A stretch of DNA of 64,000 nt from an uncultured Treponema sp. (GTDB lineage Bacteria; Spirochaetota; Spirochaetia; Treponematales; Treponemataceae), in the NCBI GenBank assembly GCA_947167745.1, contig CAMVJE010000001.1, positions 1 to 64,000 on the forward strand. Reading direction: 5' to 3'. Position 1 is the first letter of the stretch; every line of letters starts with the position of its first letter. Positions 8,177 to 17,814 of this stretch are shown piece by piece. Under the pieces are notes generated by a model, which ran no database searches, was not told the DNA's origin, and worked only from the letters and a program-made list of their open reading frames with translations. The position numbers and the translations under genes were made by a program.

Positions 8177-11100
8177 TTAATCCTCGGTCAATAGAATTTG
8201 AATCTTGCTCTTATCGATTTTCTTTTCTTTCATTACCAGAGAGTAGAGGACTGGGATGAAGAAGAGAGTTACGAAGGTTGATGAAAGCAGACCACCAACA
8301 ACTGCCACACCAATCGGCTGAACCATGGCGGCGCTTCCGCTGGTGGCAAAACACATTGGCAGCATACCCAAAACCGTGGTCAAAGTCGTCATCAAAACCG
8401 GGCGCAAACGGCTGGCTCCGGCTTCAAGGCAGGCTTCTTTCATTTTGTAGCCCCGGTCAATCAGAAGATTCGTGTAGTCAACCAAAATAATTCCGTTGTT
8501 GACGACGATTCCAACCAGCATAATCAGGCCGACCGCACTGACCATTGAGATTGCCTGTCCCATAATCTTGTAGATGGCCACAACGCCGATAATCAGGAAT
8601 GGAATGGTCATCAGGTTGATAAATGGTGCCTTAAAGCTCTCGTAAGTACCGGCCATTACTCCAAAGACCAGCAGAATTGCCATCAAGATGATTAAGCCGT
8701 AGGTCTTTCCCTGATCCTGCATGTTCTGCCATGCGCCGTCATAAACGAGGGTCACATCATCAGGAACGATGAAAGTCTCGGCGATTCCCTCTTTGATTGC
8801 CTCTTCAACTTCGTAGGCGTTACGGTCTGTGAGGATATCGCAGGTAACGGTGACGATTCGCGATTGATTTTCCCGCTTAATGCTTACCGGCCCCAGGCCT
8901 TTTTTGACCTGAGCGAAGTTTGCCACGCTGACTTTTCCGCCCGTACCGTTTACGAAAATCTGCTCCAAGTCGATGACCTGCTTGCGGTCTTCTTTCTGGT
9001 ACATGAGGACAGTTGAATAATCTTTTCCGCCCTCACGGTAAGTCGTTGAGGTCACGCCGTTCATCGCGTAATTGATTTCTTTTGCCACGGTGGTCACATC
9101 AACACCAAAAGCGTAGGCTCTCTGGCGGTCGATTTCGATTTCAACCTCAGGAACGCCTTTTTCAATATCCACCGAAGACTCTCCCAAATCGGGAATTGTC
9201 TTCATTACGGCGGAAATCTGGTCTGCAACATCCAGGGCTTTTTCCAAATCATCGCAGCGGATTTTGATTTTAATGTCGCTTCCCGTCATCTGACCGCGCA
9301 TTCCCGCACGGAAACCAAACTTTGCCCCGGCAAAATCATTGAAATGAGCGCGGAGTTTGTTTTGAATCGTGCTTGCATTGTCAATCTGCTCATCCGAATC
9401 CGGGAGTTTGATTTCAAGGGTTCCACGATAAGAAGAACTTGAGGCGCCGCTGGTTGAAATCAAGGTTTTGTAGCCCTTCACTTCATCCCGGACAATCTGC
9501 TCAAACTGGCTCATAACGGTCATGGTCTCTTCAAGATTTGTTCCGATTGGCAGAGTTACATTAAGAGTTACACTGTCATCGTTTCCGTTAGGCATCATGT
9601 TCACATTGAGGGTAGTGGCCATGGCAAGGGCGATAATGAGGGCAGAAAAACAAATCACCACCGTTGCTTTTCTGTGACCCAAGGCAGATTTAAGAGCCCG
9701 CCTGTAAAGAGCCGTCAGTTTGACCAAAGGAATATCCAGCAGTTCGTAAAATTTTTTGAGGGGCTTGAACGTTACCGGCTTTTCATTGCGGTTCGACAGC
9801 GGAAGGAATTTTCCTGCAAGAACCGGAACAAGGAAAATAGCCACGAAAAGTGAAGAAACGAGTGCAATTACAACCGTAAAGATGATTCCCTTGAACATCT
9901 GCCCCATCATTCCCAAATCCGACATAAAGAAGAGGAAAGGAATGAAAACGCAGATTGTAGTCAGGTTTCCCGAAAGAACGGACATAACCATTTCGCTTGA
10001 ACCAAGGACTGCCGCCACTTTGGGCTTTGCGCCACGGCTTCTGTAGACATAAATATTCTCAATCATAACAATGGAAGCGTCTACAATCATACCGACACCC
10101 AAAATCAGACCTGTCAAAGTCATCATGTTAAGGGTGATTCCTGCAAAACTCATACAGAGCATAGTGATGATTATCGAAAGTGGAATTGAAATGGCAATGA
10201 TAATCGTTGACTTGAAATTCTTCAAAAAGAGGAAAAGCACCAAAACCGCAAGGAGCAAGCCCTGATAGCAGCTCTCCAAAAGAGTGTTGATTGTATCGCG
10301 GATTGAATCAGTTGTATCCGAGATGATTTCCATTGAAACATCAGTGGGCAAAAGTTCCTGAATCTCTTCGATTTTTTCGTAGACACGGTTTGCCACGGTG
10401 ACTGAGTTTTTGCCCGACTGCTTGGTGACGCTCACATAAATGCCCGGCTCGCCGTTGATGTAAACATCGTTGGTCTTGTCCTTGTAGCCCATGTAAGCCC
10501 TGCCGATGTCAGAAAGGCGGACAACATAATCACCTTTTTTCGTGATGATAGCGTCATTGATTTCGTCTATGCTGGCAAATTCACCGACAGTTCGGATTGA
10601 GTAATCGGTTTTTCCCTCGGTGATTTTACCGCCGCCTAATTCCAAATTCTGTTTTGAAAGGGCAGAATTTACCGTTGAGAGGGTAAGTCCGTAGGCCGCA
10701 AGCCTGTTCTGGGAAATGTCAACCCGCACGATTTTTGTTCGTCCGCCAGAGACAGTGGCCTCAGCAACGCCGTCAGTCTGCTCTAAAAGGCTTACAATTG
10801 TGTCCTCGGCGAGAACTTTGAGCTCGTCACGGCTTCGGTTTCCCCGCACGGCAATACGCATAATCGGCATGGAGTCCGAGTCCATTTTCATAATTGTAGG
10901 GCTGTCCGCATCATCAGGGAGCCGTTTTAGCACACGGTCGATTTTATCCCGCACATTGTTGGTGGCGATATCCAAATCAGTACCATAGTTGAATTCAAGG
11001 GAAATGCGGGAAGAGCCTTCAGATGAAGTAGATGTAAGATTTTTAAGCCCCGAAACCGAAATCAGCTGGGCTTCAAGCACTTTCGTGACAGTTTTTTCAA

Positions 11101-11275
11101 CAGATTCCGGCCCCGCATTGGTGTAAGTCGTCCGCACAGTTAGATAGGGATTGTCGATGTCCGGCATAAGGCTGATTGCCACATCGCTCAGGGTAAAAAG
11201 GCCCATGATTCCAAGCAGAACAAAGACAATCAGGGTAAGCACCGGATGTTCAAGTGTATTTTTTGAAATATTCAT
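8177..11275 (-). CDS. RND-family efflux permease (AcrB/HAE1-like)
   Basis: A 1032-residue inner-membrane proton-driven exporter in the usual AcrB size range. Typical features: TM1 (LEHPVLTLIVFVLLGIMG), a large periplasmic loop, TM2-6 starting near residue 340, a second periplasmic loop and TM7-12. The proton-relay region differs from AcrB: TM4 has GMIVDASIVMIENI (one Asp of the usual pair) and TM10 has GIVVNNGIILVDYTN with Asn where AcrB has Lys. It sits between the adaptor (9 bp) and the PII-like gene. The substrate cannot be read from sequence; drugs, lipids or other amphiphiles are the family norm. Confidence 0.95.
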   Translation of the reverse strand: MNISKNTLEHPVLTLIVFVLLGIMGLFTLSDVAISLMPDIDNPYLTVRTTYTNAGPESVEKTVTKVLEAQLISVSGLKNLTSTSSEGSSRISLEFNYGTDLDIATNNVRDKIDRVLKRLPDDADSPTIMKMDSDSMPIMRIAVRGNRSRDELKVLAEDTIVSLLEQTDGVAEATVSGGRTKIVRVDISQNRLAAYGLTLSTVNSALSKQNLELGGGKITEGKTDYSIRTVGEFASIDEINDAIITKKGDYVVRLSDIGRAYMGYKDKTNDVYINGEPGIYVSVTKQSGKNSVTVANRVYEKIEEIQELLPTDVSMEIISDTTDSIRDTINTLLESCYQGLLLAVLVLFLFLKNFKSTIIIAISIPLSIIITMLCMSFAGITLNMMTLTGLILGVGMIVDASIVMIENIYVYRSRGAKPKVAAVLGSSEMVMSVLSGNLTTICVFIPFLFFMSDLGMMGQMFKGIIFTVVIALVSSLFVAIFLVPVLAGKFLPLSNRNEKPVTFKPLKKFYELLDIPLVKLTALYRRALKSALGHRKATVVICFSALIIALAMATTLNVNMMPNGNDDSVTLNVTLPIGTNLEETMTVMSQFEQIVRDEVKGYKTLISTSGASSSSYRGTLEIKLPDSDEQIDNASTIQNKLRAHFNDFAGAKFGFRAGMRGQMTGSDIKIKIRCDDLEKALDVADQISAVMKTIPDLGESSVDIEKGVPEVEIEIDRQRAYAFGVDVTTVAKEINYAMNGVTSTTYREGGKDYSTVLMYQKEDRKQVIDLEQIFVNGTGGKVSVANFAQVKKGLGPVSIKRENQSRIVTVTCDILTDRNAYEVEEAIKEGIAETFIVPDDVTLVYDGAWQNMQDQGKTYGLIILMAILLVFGVMAGTYESFKAPFINLMTIPFLIIGVVAIYKIMGQAISMVSAVGLIMLVGIVVNNGIILVDYTNLLIDRGYKMKEACLEAGASRLRPVLMTTLTTVLGMLPMCFATSGSAAMVQPIGVAVVGGLLSSTFVTLFFIPVLYSLVMKEKKIDKSKIQILLTED

Positions 11276-11284
11276 AAGTAAATC

Positions 11285-12211
11285 CTATTTCGTGATGTCG
11301 CGGATTTTTGAGCCATCGTTCAGGGAAGTCTGGCCTTGGATTACGACTTTTTCGCCTTCATTTACGCCTTCAAGAATCTGGATTCTGCCGTCTACCGTTT
11401 CGCCGGTCTTTACCTTGCGCCGCTCAACACTGTCCCCGCCCTCTTTTACCACATAAGCATAATATTCGTCGTTGAGGGAAACCAAAGCGTCCGCAGGCAT
11501 GGTGACATAGCCCGCATAATCCACTGTGTACAATTTGATTTTTCCGAACATACCTGCATTGACCCGTTCGTCTCTCTGGTCAAAATGAAGGATTACTTCT
11601 TTTGTACGGCTGGTGGTGTCTACGACTGGGCTTACCCTCGTAACCGTGGCGTTAAAAACTACTCCAGGGTATGCCTCAACAGAAACCTCTGCCTTTAATC
11701 CAGTTTTTAAAACCGCGACATATCGCTCAGGAATGTCCGCGCTCACCTGCAAGTTTGAGATATCGCCCACAATGGCAATCACCGTGCCGGTTGAAACCGT
11801 CGTTCCGTTTTTGAGGGGAGTTGAGATAATGCTTCCGTTAATTGGCGCGTAAACAGGGCTTTTTTTGTAATACTGGCCGGGAGAATTGGGGTCAACATAA
11901 GCGATTATATCACCGCGGCGCACGGAAGAGCCCAGCATCACGTTCGTTTCCATGATTTTACCACCAACATCAGGGAAAACATTCACCGAGTTCTGGCTTT
12001 CAATCTCGCCGTTGGCAATCACATAGCCGTGCAGGGTTTCTTTTTTGACAGTCTCCGTTTTGACAGAAAAGACCGTGCTTCCGCCCCGCCCCCTGCCTTT
12101 TCCGCCTGGAGCATTTCCGCCAGATTTTTTTGAAATAGCAACGCCTGCAACTACAGCTACCATAAGGGCAGCCGCACCAATCATCACGATATGTGACCGT
12201 CTCATTTTCAT
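11285..12211 (-). CDS. RND periplasmic adaptor (membrane fusion protein)
   Basis: 308 residues. One N-terminal transmembrane or signal segment (IVMIGAAALMVAVVAGVAIS) is followed by a barrel-sandwich lipoyl-like domain (GYVIANGEIESQNSVNVFP, then VYAPINGSIISTPLKNGTTV), a beta-barrel domain and a membrane-proximal domain. The long alpha-helical hairpin seen in AcrA is almost absent: the two lipoyl halves are only about 40 residues apart, so this is a short adaptor. It links the RND pump to the TolC-like duct. It begins 3 bp after the tolC stop and is translated from the same operon. Confidence 0.92.
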   Translation of the reverse strand: MKMRRSHIVMIGAAALMVAVVAGVAISKKSGGNAPGGKGRGRGGSTVFSVKTETVKKETLHGYVIANGEIESQNSVNVFPDVGGKIMETNVMLGSSVRRGDIIAYVDPNSPGQYYKKSPVYAPINGSIISTPLKNGTTVSTGTVIAIVGDISNLQVSADIPERYVAVLKTGLKAEVSVEAYPGVVFNATVTRVSPVVDTTSRTKEVILHFDQRDERVNAGMFGKIKLYTVDYAGYVTMPADALVSLNDEYYAYVVKEGGDSVERRKVKTGETVDGRIQILEGVNEGEKVVIQGQTSLNDGSKIRDITK

Positions 12212-12214
12212 CTC

Positions 12215-13498
12215 CTATTTTCCAAGCGTGCCGAAGGGAACGCCGATTGTATTTTCAAGATTCAAAATCGCCTTGATGAGCGTTAAGGTCTCGCTTTTAA
12301 GGGAAACCTGTGCGTTCAAGAGCGAAGTGTTTGCATTCTGCAAAGTGAGCAAATCCTTTGCGCCGCGATTGTAGGCTTCTTGCGTCATGTCGTAGGTTTT
12401 CTGCGCCAAAGTGACATTTGCCTGCTTGTATTTAATTGATTCCTGACTCTGCTTTATCGAGCGGAGACTTGAATCAATAGTCCGTTTTAGATTTTTCTTT
12501 TCGTTCTCAAGCTGAAGCTCCAAATCCGCCGCCGTATCTTTTGCGCTGTCGATTGCGTCATTTCTGACCGACCAGGGAAGCAGGCCGTCCAGAGGAATGG
12601 TCGCCGAAAGAGTAAGGCTTGTCGTTTTTGTAGGGTCAGGAGCCGTTCCCTCGTAGCCCATGTACCAGTATTGGTCGCGCCAGTTGAGGGAAGCGTTCAA
12701 ACTTGGAGCAAAGGCCGAAAATCTTTTTTCAAGTACGGTGTTTTTTGCCGCCGCAAGTTTGAATTCGAGCAATTTAATAGAAGAGGACTGCACATTTTGT
12801 GAATCCAGGGAAATTTCATTCAAATTGATTAAATCATCAAGGGAACCTTCAAGGTCAATTTTCTCATCAGTAGGAATTCCCACTGCCTGCTTAAAAGAAT
12901 CCAAATCGTTCAAGAAAGCCGTGCGGGCGCTTTCCACGGTTGGAATTTTGCTCTTGTAGTTGACTTCCGCCGAAAGAACATCGATTTCGCTCAGCCGCCC
13001 CTGATTGTAGCGGGCTAAGTTGCTCGTGTACTGGTTTTTGGCAATCTCAAGATTTTTTTCCTGCAAGACGATGTTTTCTTTTTCATAAAGAAGGCCGTAA
13101 AATGCTTCCCGAACGCTCAACTCCACGGATTTCACCGCATCGTCAAAAGTAAGTTTTCCGGATTCATAATTGATTTTCGCGCTTTGCATTGAAGTGTAAA
13201 GATTTGCTGACAGAGAGAGTGAAAGAGTTGCTGTAAGACCAAGATTAGCCTTGTAGTCAGACTTACTATCGCTCAATGCTTCAATCGGAATTGAAGAAGA
13301 CGCCCCCACACTCGCAGTCGGACTTACGGTGTTCCATGAATGATTTTTTGTTCTTTTTGCCGCATCAAGGGTAATCTGGGCGCGGGCCACAGAAACATTA
13401 TTCTTTTTTGCAAGTTCCACCGCCTCGTCAACCGAAAGCGCGCCAGCTCCAAACAAAGCCGTCATAAAAATCGCCGATAAAATCACCGTTCGTTTCAT
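12215..13498 (-). CDS. TolC-family outer membrane efflux protein
   Basis: 427 residues with a signal peptide (MKRTVILSAIFMTALFGAGA) and two repeated halves of long helices, each opening with the family pattern (SVDEAVELAKKNNVSVARAQ near the N-terminus; LLEFKLAAAKNTVLEKRFSA in the second half). It forms the outer-membrane/periplasmic duct of the tripartite pump and is the first gene of the operon. I place the start at 13498: a TTGAAA-17 bp-TATTAT promoter ends 6 nt before this ATG, and there is no Shine-Dalgarno. An upstream in-frame ATG at 13525 lies inside the promoter. A degenerate copy of codons in the 60s-70s region lies at about 14574-14630. Confidence 0.92.
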   Translation of the reverse strand: MKRTVILSAIFMTALFGAGALSVDEAVELAKKNNVSVARAQITLDAAKRTKNHSWNTVSPTASVGASSSIPIEALSDSKSDYKANLGLTATLSLSLSANLYTSMQSAKINYESGKLTFDDAVKSVELSVREAFYGLLYEKENIVLQEKNLEIAKNQYTSNLARYNQGRLSEIDVLSAEVNYKSKIPTVESARTAFLNDLDSFKQAVGIPTDEKIDLEGSLDDLINLNEISLDSQNVQSSSIKLLEFKLAAAKNTVLEKRFSAFAPSLNASLNWRDQYWYMGYEGTAPDPTKTTSLTLSATIPLDGLLPWSVRNDAIDSAKDTAADLELQLENEKKNLKRTIDSSLRSIKQSQESIKYKQANVTLAQKTYDMTQEAYNRGAKDLLTLQNANTSLLNAQVSLKSETLTLIKAILNLENTIGVPFGTLGK

Positions 13499-13504
13499 AC
13501 CAAT

Positions 13505-13533
13505 ATAATATCGGTGATTTACCATAGTTTCAA
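13505..13533 (-). promoter_or_regulatory. sigma70 promoter of the tolC-adaptor-RND-PII operon, leaderless
   Basis: On the minus strand TTGAAA (13528-13533), 17-bp spacer, TATTAT (13505-13510), then ATTGGT and ATG at 13498. Transcription should start at or next to the start codon. No other start signal is present. Confidence 0.75.
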
Positions 13534-13687
13534 AAACAAAGTGTTATAAGGGAAGAAAAAACAAAATTTTATTTACCACCCTAAAATCCCAACAAGTGTT
13601 GATAATAGCTCTTCTGTCGCGTAGTGTGTAAAATTACTGCATTATCAAAAGAATCAACTAGACTTTTTTATAATATTTGTTAGTCAA

Positions 13688-13744
13688 AAAAAAGCCTTGA
13701 TTGAGGAAATGAGGTTTATTTTCACTCAGAATCAAGGCTTTTTT
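13688..13744. terminator. strong bidirectional terminator
   Basis: AAAAAAGCCTTGATT (13688-13702) is perfectly complementary to AATCAAGGCTTTTTT (13730-13744). It ends the small lipoprotein gene (minus strand) and could stop transcription from either side. The loop contains a further TGAG/CTCA pairing. Confidence 0.9.
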
Positions 13745-13779
13745 AATAAAAAACACAAATTAAAGTGCTTTTACAATTT

Positions 13780-14382
13780 TTACTCAACTACAATCTTAGT
13801 AATTTTTACACCACTTCCGCTTATAATTACATCAGAAGATGTTAATGTATAGCTAAGTTCTTGCTCAGAATCTGTTACAGTTGTGCCATCAGTCCATTTA
13901 AAAGACTTGTCCCCAAAACTTATCTCAACGGCATTTACCGAACCACTTGAACCTGTAGCTTTGGTTGTCGCATTTTTACATGTCACAGTAACTTTTCCCC
14001 CAGTATATCCACCTACCTTTGCGATTTCAAATGCCGATGAGCCTGTATTTGATTGTAAACCGCTATTAAACTTTGGTTTTGATTTGTCATTTGCAAGTAA
14101 AGTAAGTGTAGCTCCACCATTCTCAGTCGCAGGCACTGCAACATCAGCAGACAAAACTGATTTACCGTCCGAAGAAACCCCAGAAAGAGAGGTTATAGTT
14201 GTTAAATCCCAGGTACCTGTAAGTTTTCCTTGCGAGACAGAAGAGCTATTATTGATAGTTGCACTGGAAGGACTAACAGAGCTAGAACTATCGCTGTCTC
14301 CGTTTGAGCAAGAAAGGAAGAGTCCGCTGAGAGCGAGAGCTCCGATTGCAAGAATGGCTGTAAGTTTTGAAGTTTTTTTCAT
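13780..14382 (-). CDS. small Ser/Thr-rich lipoprotein
   Basis: 200 residues. The signal peptide ends in a lipobox (GLFLSC, Cys at about 25), followed by a Ser-rich linker and a beta-rich domain (GTWDLTTITSLSGV ... EISFGDKSFKWTDGTTVTD). This is consistent with a small lipocalin-like or immunoglobulin-like surface lipoprotein, but the family is not recognised. GGAG lies 8 nt before the ATG. It has its own terminator at 13688-13744 and is therefore monocistronic. It lies between the efflux operon and gene debris. Confidence 0.75.
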   Translation of the reverse strand: MKKTSKLTAILAIGALALSGLFLSCSNGDSDSSSSVSPSSATINNSSSVSQGKLTGTWDLTTITSLSGVSSDGKSVLSADVAVPATENGGATLTLLANDKSKPKFNSGLQSNTGSSAFEIAKVGGYTGGKVTVTCKNATTKATGSSGSVNAVEISFGDKSFKWTDGTTVTDSEQELSYTLTSSDVIISGSGVKITKIVVE

Positions 14383-14534
14383 AATAATCTCCTTTTTTTA
14401 TGAAATACTTTTTTTAATATCATGCGTCTGCATGAACTTTATACCACCATACTAGAACATCTTAAAATTCTTATACAAGCCATATTTTGTACTTTTCAGT
14501 CATTATTACAATCGATTTTTTGCATTTTTGGACT

Positions 14535-14676
14535 TTACTTGCTTTTCTTTGTATATACTCCATCCCAGACTTTTGGAATCGAAGAAGTCGCCCCCACGCT
14601 GGCAGTCGGGCTTATGCTGTTCCAGGAAAAAACAAAGTGCTATAAAAGAAGAAAAAACAGAAATTTATTTTACCAC
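14535..14676 (-). pseudogene. chimeric debris of adenylate-cyclase 3' end and tolC 5' region
   Basis: Two pieces recognisable elsewhere in the window are joined here. Bases 14535-14577 match the 3' end of the cyclase gene (about 18218-18260; shared CTCCATCCCAGA and TTTTGG), roughly 35 of 43 identical. Bases about 14574-14630 match an internal tolC segment near 13280-13335 (shared CGCCCCCAC, GCAGTCGG, TGTTCCA). The following bases to about 14676 match the sequence upstream of tolC at 13531-13580 (shared AAAAACAAAGTG and GAAGAAAAAACA). No open frame survives. Identity was judged by eye. Confidence 0.7.
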
Positions 14677-17600
14677 ACATAGAGCATCATGTTCTCGAAG
14701 TCGAACTGCACGCACTTGTCCTTGAAAAAGGGATAACCCAAACTATTATAGACAGAGAAGAACGCATAGTTTTGTGGTGCGGCATTCTCAAACAACAATT
14801 TTGTATACGGATAGAAGATTAGTTTTGCATTCAAATCTCCAATTTTCAAGTTTGCTGTTCGGCTTATTCCTGTAGATACAGCATCGTTTGAATTTGCAAA
14901 GGCTAGTATTTTGTCCAATTCTTTTCCTTCATAAATTTTGCTTTCTTTCATGTTTTTCCGCACGATGTTGAACATGCCCAACACATTGATTGTAAAAGGC
15001 TGTACAACGCCGTCTAGTTCTGCCTTTATATAGTAACAGTACACTCTTTCCGTACTGAGTTTGTACAGTGGAATACCCTTTCCCTGGTGAAATGGAGAAT
15101 TCACCTCAAAGAATTTATTCTTATAGTCAATGGTGATACTTTTTGCCTCTTTAAATGCACCTATGGAAATTATTCCGTCCACATCGTCGCCCTTTGCCTG
15201 AGTGACAAAAAAGATTGTTTTACCCACTTTTTGATCACCGACTGCTATTCCGCCTTCAAAAAGACTAAAACTGCCATCTTTTGTTTTCTGTAACACTTCC
15301 TCGAGCTCTTGTGTGGTCTTTTCGGGGTTGTTTTTAATCTGCTCCTGCATTTTCCAGTCATATATGTCTTTTCCCATGTATTCGGATACTTTGCCTATCC
15401 CCTTCTCAAAAAGATAACCATTTTCCCCAAATGAATCAAAAATGAAATTTAATTTATAATTTTTGTTGCCGACAGAAACTGGAATTATAACCCTGCCATT
15501 TTTCACTTCAAGTGAGACTCGCTCATAATCCGGACTAAGTGAGCAGGCATTTTCGATATTCTTTTGCAAAGCATTCTTTTGGGAATCTGTGGCAAAAGAC
15601 ATGGCAGTCTTAAAATCGCTCAAAGCTTCCATTTGCTTTTTCATTTCTATATAAACGAGACCTCTAGCTTGATAAGATGTGTACATGAAATACTTGCTGT
15701 TTTTTTTCTTAGCGTATTTTATGGCTTTTTCCGCATCGGCAAGGGCTTTTTTAAATTCTCCTATTTTTTGATATGCGTAACATCTATTTTCATAACCTGT
15801 CACATACTTTGAATCTTGCTTAAGTGATTTCGTGTATTCTTCAATGGCTTTTTCGTAATGTCCCATTTTAGAATAGACTCTGCCCTTCATATTATAGCCC
15901 AATTTAGATTTCGGGGAAAATTCAATGTATTTTTCACTGTATTTCAAGGCAACTTCATATTCCTTACGCTCTGAATATATCCTCATGAGCGTGTTGAATG
16001 CCTCATATTGTTTACCGCCTGCCGCAACAAAGCGTTCGGCATCTGCTATTGCTTTGTCATATTCGCCAAGCCAATAATAAGCATTTGACCTGTCCGCATA
16101 AGCAAAATTCAAATCCTTTGGACTCAGGCGAATTGATTCTGTGTAATCTTTAATAGAATCTTCGTATTTTCCATAAGTATATTGTTTTATATCACCCCGC
16201 AGACTGTACACATAGGCGTTTTCTTTGAGAAAGAGCGAAGCCGAATAATCGTTCAAGGCTTTCTCTTTATTTCCCATCTTGTTGTAAGCCTGTCCCCGAA
16301 TGAGATAAACGAGCGGATTCATTGGGTAATAACATAGAAGATTGTTGCATTCTTGGATTGCTTTTTCAGGATCGCGACGGGAAAGTGCTGTTGCAAGAAG
16401 AATAATGTTACGGTAGTTTTCGGGGGCTTTTTTCAAGTAGCGTTTCGGCCGCATTACAGAAGAGGGCAGAAATTTTCCAGCTTTGTATAAATTGACCACT
16501 TCGTTTTCGATTGCTGTATGGGCGGCTTTTGAGCCAATGAAATCCTTTAACTCTGGCGCATACTCTTCGCTCAAACAGTTTCCTTCAATGAAATATCTGT
16601 CGAAGAGTTCCTTCGCTTTTTCGTACTTGCCCGCATCCATTTTGGCACGCACATCGTCAAGCACGGTTCTGTCGCCAACAGGGGCTTCAAAACTGATGAA
16701 GGGCCAAACAAGTTCTGTGGATTTTACATTCTTCTTGCTTTCTTTTTTTGTTGCGGCAAGTTTCTTGGTCTCGTCAATATATTTCTGAGTCAAAACTTTT
16801 CTTGAATCTATAGTAAGAATTTTCAACGCCATCTCAAAATCAGCAAGTGCGTTATCATAGTTTTTCATTTCACGATATATATCCCCGCGAATATTGTATC
16901 CATATGGACTATCTGGAAACAAACTGATGTATTTGTTGCTTACTTGCAAAGCTTTTTTGTATTTTTTTAATCTTTTATATATGTCCGCCAGTATGACAAA
17001 AGTGTTTAGTTCCTTGCCGCCTGCATTTATATAAGTTTCAGAATCTACGATAAATTTTTCGAGCATTTCACCTTCAATCTTATCAGAAAAAATAACCATT
17101 ATATCATAATATGCCAGTGCCCTATCTGCGTAAGCCGTATTAAGCCCGTTTGGGCTCAGCCGAATTGATTCTGAAAAATCCGCTATAGCTTTTTCATATT
17201 TACTTTTATCTTTATATTTTCCATTTAAATAATATGCAACTCCCCGACAGTTATACTTGAAACTGTCAGGGGAAAGAAGAATAGCAAGCGAATAACTTTT
17301 TATCGCTTTTTCGTACTCATTCATGCTGATATATGTTTTCCCACGGATTACAAGAATCGAGGGATTCTGTGGAACAAAATAGAGAATTTTATCGCACTCT
17401 TTGATGGCTTTTTCTGGATCCAACTCTGAAAGTGCTGCGGCCCGAAGGACAAGGGCTTCATAATCTTTCGGATTTTTTTCAAGGATTTCAGAAGCAGTTT
17501 TCAACGAAGCTTTGTATTTTCTGCTGTTATATAATTTTAGGGCCTCATTGTCGCTAGATTCGGAAATATCCTCGATCTTAAGGAAGATTTTCATACTTTT

Positions 17601-17810
17601 CATGTAAGGCGATTCAGGATGAGTTTTCTGGTATTTTTTGAACACCTCGCCAGCTTTTTCGTAGTCTCCGTTCTCGCAAAGTTGGCTCACCTCGTCAAGA
17701 ACAGCTTTATCCTGCGAGTCAAGCACAAAATCAGAGAATGGCCATTCTCGAGCGAAAGACAAAAACTGGAAGAAAAATAAAATTAAAAAAATTGAATAAA
17801 GTTTTTTCAT
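14670..17810 (-). CDS. exported TPR protein with a degenerate retropepsin-like C-terminal domain
   Basis: 1046 residues with a signal peptide (MKKLYSIFLILFFFQFLSFA). Two related halves each start with a WPF motif and a helical lead-in (EWPFSDFVLDSQDKAVLDEV; LVWPFISFEAPVGDRTVLDD) and continue as about eight TPR units. From about residue 765 the protein becomes beta-rich and resembles periplasmic retropepsin-like aspartic proteases: a flap-like lead, FIFDSFGENGYLF at about 790, and later VDGIISIGAFKEAKSITIDY at about 883. The catalytic D-T/S-G triad is disrupted to DSFG, so catalysis is doubtful. The Shine-Dalgarno AAGGAAA lies 9 nt upstream, inside the tail of a broken upstream frame. Confidence 0.8.
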   Translation of the reverse strand: MKKLYSIFLILFFFQFLSFAREWPFSDFVLDSQDKAVLDEVSQLCENGDYEKAGEVFKKYQKTHPESPYMKSMKIFLKIEDISESSDNEALKLYNSRKYKASLKTASEILEKNPKDYEALVLRAAALSELDPEKAIKECDKILYFVPQNPSILVIRGKTYISMNEYEKAIKSYSLAILLSPDSFKYNCRGVAYYLNGKYKDKSKYEKAIADFSESIRLSPNGLNTAYADRALAYYDIMVIFSDKIEGEMLEKFIVDSETYINAGGKELNTFVILADIYKRLKKYKKALQVSNKYISLFPDSPYGYNIRGDIYREMKNYDNALADFEMALKILTIDSRKVLTQKYIDETKKLAATKKESKKNVKSTELVWPFISFEAPVGDRTVLDDVRAKMDAGKYEKAKELFDRYFIEGNCLSEEYAPELKDFIGSKAAHTAIENEVVNLYKAGKFLPSSVMRPKRYLKKAPENYRNIILLATALSRRDPEKAIQECNNLLCYYPMNPLVYLIRGQAYNKMGNKEKALNDYSASLFLKENAYVYSLRGDIKQYTYGKYEDSIKDYTESIRLSPKDLNFAYADRSNAYYWLGEYDKAIADAERFVAAGGKQYEAFNTLMRIYSERKEYEVALKYSEKYIEFSPKSKLGYNMKGRVYSKMGHYEKAIEEYTKSLKQDSKYVTGYENRCYAYQKIGEFKKALADAEKAIKYAKKKNSKYFMYTSYQARGLVYIEMKKQMEALSDFKTAMSFATDSQKNALQKNIENACSLSPDYERVSLEVKNGRVIIPVSVGNKNYKLNFIFDSFGENGYLFEKGIGKVSEYMGKDIYDWKMQEQIKNNPEKTTQELEEVLQKTKDGSFSLFEGGIAVGDQKVGKTIFFVTQAKGDDVDGIISIGAFKEAKSITIDYKNKFFEVNSPFHQGKGIPLYKLSTERVYCYYIKAELDGVVQPFTINVLGMFNIVRKNMKESKIYEGKELDKILAFANSNDAVSTGISRTANLKIGDLNAKLIFYPYTKLLFENAAPQNYAFFSVYNSLGYPFFKDKCVQFDFENMMLYVW

Positions 17811-17814
17811 ATTT

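Noticed and set aside
13523..13525. Upstream ATG for tolC
   Set aside because: It lies within the promoter spacer; the ATG at 13498 fits the signal peptide and the -10 distance.
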